Shown piece by piece: positions 61,439 to 64,000 of a DNA stretch of 64,000 nucleotides (its first letter is position 1; every line of letters begins with the position of its first letter). The notes beneath the pieces were generated by a model. The model was given only the letters and a program-made list of their open reading frames with translations, did not search any database and had not been told where the DNA came from. The stretch comes from Buchananella felis (GTDB taxonomy: Bacteria > Actinomycetota > Actinomycetes > Actinomycetales > Actinomycetaceae): the NCBI RefSeq assembly GCF_041380015.1, contig NZ_CP159978.1; one strand, 5' to 3'. The translations under genes and the position numbers were made by a program.

Positions 61439-62419
61439 CTAGAACCTCACCATCTCGCCGTTGGAGGCCACCATCGCGTCGATCACGTCCAGGGTGTGCA
61501 CGGCCTCGGCCATCGTGACCACGTTGCTGGGGTCGCCGTTGATGGCGTCGCGGAAGCCCTCCTGCTCCACCAGCAGCGGCTCGCGCTTGGGGATGGCGTA
61601 GCGGATCACGTCCCCCTCGGTCACCCCCCGGAACTGGGCCACCTGGTCCCACTCGGTGCGGATCGTGCCGTTGGCGTAGAAGGTCAGGTCCCCCAGGGCC
61701 GTGTCCGCCACGAAGGCACCGCGCTCACCGATCGCCACGGTGATGCGCTCCTTCAGCGGGGAGAGCCAGTTGACGGTGTGGTTGACGATCACGCCGCTCT
61801 CCAGGCGGCCGGTGGCCACCACCATGTCCTCGTGCTCGCGGCCGGAGCGGAAGGTCGTCTGCGCGCTGATCGACTCATAGCGCGAGCCGGCCAGCCAGGC
61901 GGTCAGGTCCACGTCGTGGGTGGCCAGGTCCTTGACCACGCCCACGTCCGCGATGCGGGCCGGGAAAGGGCCCTGGCGGCGCGTGGTGATCTGGTAGAGC
62001 TCCCCCAGCTCGCCCGCGGCGATACGGCGGCGCATCTCCCGCAGCGCCGGGTTGCAGCGCTCCACGTAACCGACGGCGCCCACCAGGCCGGCCTCGGCGA
62101 AGGCGGCGGCCACGCGGCGGCCCGCCTCAGCGGAGTGCGCGATCGGCTTCTCCACCATCGTGTGCACGCCCGCCTCGGCCAGCTTCAACGCCACCGGCTC
62201 GTGGTAGATGGTCGGCACGGCCACCATGGCGGCATCCAGCCCTGCCTCGATCAGCGCCTCCACGTTGGGAAGCACCTCCAGGTCACCGGCCACGCCGAAC
62301 TTGTCGCCGAACTCGTCGGCAACCGCCACCAGCTCAAAGCCCTCGGTGGCGCGGATGACGCGGGCGTGGTGACGCCCCATCGAGCCCAGGCCGATCAGGC
62401 CAACGCGAATCGCCATCAC
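61439..62419 (-). CDS. Gfo/Idh/MocA oxidoreductase, WbpB/WlbA-like
   Basis: 326 residues. NAD-binding start AIRVGLIGLGSMGRHHARVI, catalytic-type EKPIAHSAEAG, and a C-terminal beta-sheet domain with DLATHDVDLTAWLAG. Next to a DegT aminotransferase and a hexapeptide acetyltransferase it matches the WlbA/WbpB role: oxidation of UDP-GlcNAcA at C3 to the 3-keto sugar. The start is GTG 62419 overlapping the aminotransferase stop (GTGA) or the following ATG. A generic sugar dehydrogenase is the alternative; the gene context favours the specific role. Confidence 0.9.
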   Translation of the reverse strand: MMAIRVGLIGLGSMGRHHARVIRATEGFELVAVADEFGDKFGVAGDLEVLPNVEALIEAGLDAAMVAVPTIYHEPVALKLAEAGVHTMVEKPIAHSAEAGRRVAAAFAEAGLVGAVGYVERCNPALREMRRRIAAGELGELYQITTRRQGPFPARIADVGVVKDLATHDVDLTAWLAGSRYESISAQTTFRSGREHEDMVVATGRLESGVIVNHTVNWLSPLKERITVAIGERGAFVADTALGDLTFYANGTIRTEWDQVAQFRGVTEGDVIRYAIPKREPLLVEQEGFRDAINGDPSNVVTMAEAVHTLDVIDAMVASNGEMVRF

Positions 62420-63525
62420 GCACCAGCCTTAACGACCGTGTTCACGGACGTGACGATGCGCTCCAGGTGCTCCTGCGTCAGCGAGGGGTGCACCGGCAGC
62501 GAGATCACCTGGGCGGCGGCCTGCTCGGTCACCGGCAGCTCCAGGCCCGGGGCGTAGGGGGCCAGGGACTCCAGGCGGTGGTTCGGGATCGGGTAGTAGA
62601 CCCCGGAGCCCACCTGGTGCTCCTCACGCAGGGCGGTAACGATGCGGTCGCGCTCGGCGGCGCCGGCCTCCACGCGGATCGTGTACTGGTGGTAGACGTG
62701 CACTGCACCATCGGCCACCGGCGGGGTGACAACCCCCTCCAGGTTGGCGTTCAGGAACGCGGCGTTCTCCTGGCGCTGCTTGGTCCAGGCGTCCACCTTG
62801 GTCAGCTGCACGCGGCCGATGGCGGCGTGGATGTCAGTCATGCGGTTGTTCAGGCCCACCAGCTCGTTGGCGTACTGGCGCTCCATGCCCTGGTTGCGCA
62901 GCAGGCGCACGCGGCGGGCCACCTCGCCGTCGACGCAAGAGACCATGCCGCCCTCGCCGGAGGTCATGTTCTTGGTCGGGTAGAGGGAGAACATGGCGAA
63001 CGTGCCGAACGCACCCACCGGGGTGCCGTGCAGGGAGGCACCGTGCGCCTGGGCGGCGTCCTCGAAGATCATCAGGCCGTGCTCCTCGGCGATCTTGCGC
63101 AGCTCGTCCATGTTGGCGGGGTGACCGTACAAGTGCACCGGCATGATCGCCTTGGTGCGCGGGGTGATGGCCGCGCGCACGGAGTCGGGGTCAAGGCAGA
63201 AGTAGTCCAGCTCGATGTCCGCGAACACCGGGGTGGCACCCGTCAGGGCCACGGAGTTGCCGGTGGCGGCGAAGGTGAAGGAGGGCACAATCACCTCGTC
63301 GCCCGCGCCGATGCCGGCGGCCAGCAGGCCCAGGTGCAGGCCGGAGGTGCCGGAGTTGACCGCCACGCACTCGCGGCCGGGCACGAAGTGGGCAGAGAAC
63401 TCCTCCTCGAAGGCCTTTACCTGCGGACCCTGCGCCACCATGCCGGAGCGCAGCACCGCGTCTACGGCCGCGCGCTCCTCATCGCCGATGATGGGCTTAG
63501 CTGCCGGGATGAACTCGATAGACAT
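62416..63525 (-). CDS. DegT/DnrJ/EryC1 aminotransferase, WbpE/WlbC-like
   Basis: 369 residues, PLP-dependent. Cofactor-binding NSGTSGLHLGLLAAGIGAG and VPSFTFAATGNSVALTG, phosphate and ring contacts in FEDAAQAHGAS, and the Schiff-base lysine in SLYPTKNMTSGEGG. In the WbpB-WbpE pathway it transaminates the 3-keto sugar to UDP-GlcNAc3NA. Its ATG directly follows the acetyltransferase stop, and it overlaps the oxidoreductase, so the three genes are one translational unit. The family is certain; the substrate is inferred from context. Confidence 0.93.
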   Translation of the reverse strand: MSIEFIPAAKPIIGDEERAAVDAVLRSGMVAQGPQVKAFEEEFSAHFVPGRECVAVNSGTSGLHLGLLAAGIGAGDEVIVPSFTFAATGNSVALTGATPVFADIELDYFCLDPDSVRAAITPRTKAIMPVHLYGHPANMDELRKIAEEHGLMIFEDAAQAHGASLHGTPVGAFGTFAMFSLYPTKNMTSGEGGMVSCVDGEVARRVRLLRNQGMERQYANELVGLNNRMTDIHAAIGRVQLTKVDAWTKQRQENAAFLNANLEGVVTPPVADGAVHVYHQYTIRVEAGAAERDRIVTALREEHQVGSGVYYPIPNHRLESLAPYAPGLELPVTEQAAAQVISLPVHPSLTQEHLERIVTSVNTVVKAGA

Positions 63526-64000
63526 TCACTTGACCTTTCGAATGGAGGAGCCGGTCTCCTCGTAGACAGAGCCGGAGGCGGGGCAGAGCCAGCGACCCGG
63601 CTCTCCCTCGACGGGGGTCAGGCGGGCACCGGCGTGCCCCACCCACCCGATCTGCTTGGCGGGAACGCCCGCCACGAGCGCGAAAGGCGCCACGTCCTTG
63701 GTGACCACGGCGCCGGCGGCCACGGTGGCCCACGCGCCGATCGTCACGGGGGCCACGCACACCGCGCGGGCGCCGATGGCGGCGCCCTCCTCGATGGTCA
63801 CGCCCACCGGCTCCCAGTCGTGCGCCGACTTGATGGAGCCGTCCTCGTTGACCGCGCGCGGATAGTGGTCGTTGGTGAGCACCACGGCCGGGCCGATGAA
63901 CACGCCCGGGCCCAGCTTGGCCGGCTCATAAACCAGGGCGTAGTTCTGCACCTTGCAGTTGTCGCCCATCTCCACGCCGGTGCCGATATAGGCGCCGCGG
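63526..64000 (-). CDS. Left-handed beta-helix N-acetyltransferase, WbpD/WlbB-like (cut by window edge)
   Basis: About 158 C-terminal residues are visible; the frame is open to the right edge (RGAYIGTGVEMGDN...), so the 5' end is missing. Hexapeptide repeats include GPGVFIGPAVVLTNDHYPRA and IGARAVCVAPVTIGAWATVA, ending in GAVVTKDVAPFALVAGVPAK, typical of the trimeric LbH acetyltransferases that N-acetylate 3-amino sugars (WbpD, WlbB). A C-terminal extension of about 35 residues follows. With the two downstream genes it completes the 2,3-diacetamido uronic acid branch. Confidence 0.92.
   Translation of the reverse strand, partial: RGAYIGTGVEMGDNCKVQNYALVYEPAKLGPGVFIGPAVVLTNDHYPRAVNEDGSIKSAHDWEPVGVTIEEGAAIGARAVCVAPVTIGAWATVAAGAVVTKDVAPFALVAGVPAKQIGWVGHAGARLTPVEGEPGRWLCPASGSVYEETGSSIRKVK

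Overview
This 64 kb window is high-GC actinobacterial chromosome. Gene content and order (mtrA-mtrB-lpqB-comF-hpf-secA, whiB beside a giant glycosyltransferase, DUF5719, DUF3499 and a zincin-like gene, plus DUF6318 and CWB2 surface proteins) point to the family Actinomycetaceae (Actinomyces/Schaalia-like). I see no rRNA or tRNA gene, CRISPR array, transposase, prophage or plasmid module. Most genes sit in tight operons with 4-bp ATGA/GTGA overlaps.

Layout. (1) 1-7.2 kb: the start of ppc, murI with an MBL-fold hydrolase, pncB, a 670-bp intergenic region filled with repeats, a hypothetical gene, and a LysM protein with an Rv3235-family partner. (2) 7.3-16.3 kb: secA, the hibernation factor hpf, comF, and the MtrAB-LpqB envelope-control system. 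(3) 16.4-21.9 kb: a five-gene membrane operon (GPDPase-type membrane protein, DUF4129, DUF4350, MoxR ATPase, DUF58). (4) 22.6-28.8 kb: a lipoprotein/PKD pair and a large secreted GH29 alpha-L-fucosidase carrying wall-binding CWB2 repeats. (5) 28.9-38.7 kb: SpoIIM/RDD divergent pair, DUF3499, a zincin-like gene, DUF5719, a 1252-residue membrane glycosyltransferase, whiB, and a TIGR03089 gene. (6) 38.8-64 kb: a surface-polysaccharide locus with glf, an ABC exporter, galactofuranosyltransferase-like GT2 enzymes (one a fusion of two), GT4 enzymes, two OatA-like acyltransferases, a CWB2-NlpC/P60 wall hydrolase, and homologues of all five steps that convert UDP-GlcNAc to a diacetamido uronic acid (dehydrogenase, oxidase, aminotransferase, N-acetyltransferase, 2-epimerase).

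The genes suggest a cell that makes an anionic, galactofuranose-containing, acylated wall polymer. It exports the polymer through an ABC transporter and decorates its wall with CWB2-anchored proteins.

Two genome-scale signals go beyond the gene list. First, long intergenic regions hold phased inverted arrays with an exact 20-bp period. In every array the total length is N x 20 - 6 bp; three copies are exactly 174 bp with TGCGCAA/TTGCGCA ends, and two of these align without gaps over the whole element in opposite orientations. Shorter arrays of unrelated sequence obey the same rule. I know of no described element with this architecture. Second, at least 13 transcription-unit starts show a TANNNT -10 box 6-8 nt before the start codon, so leaderless transcription appears to be the normal mode here; this also fixes several start codons.
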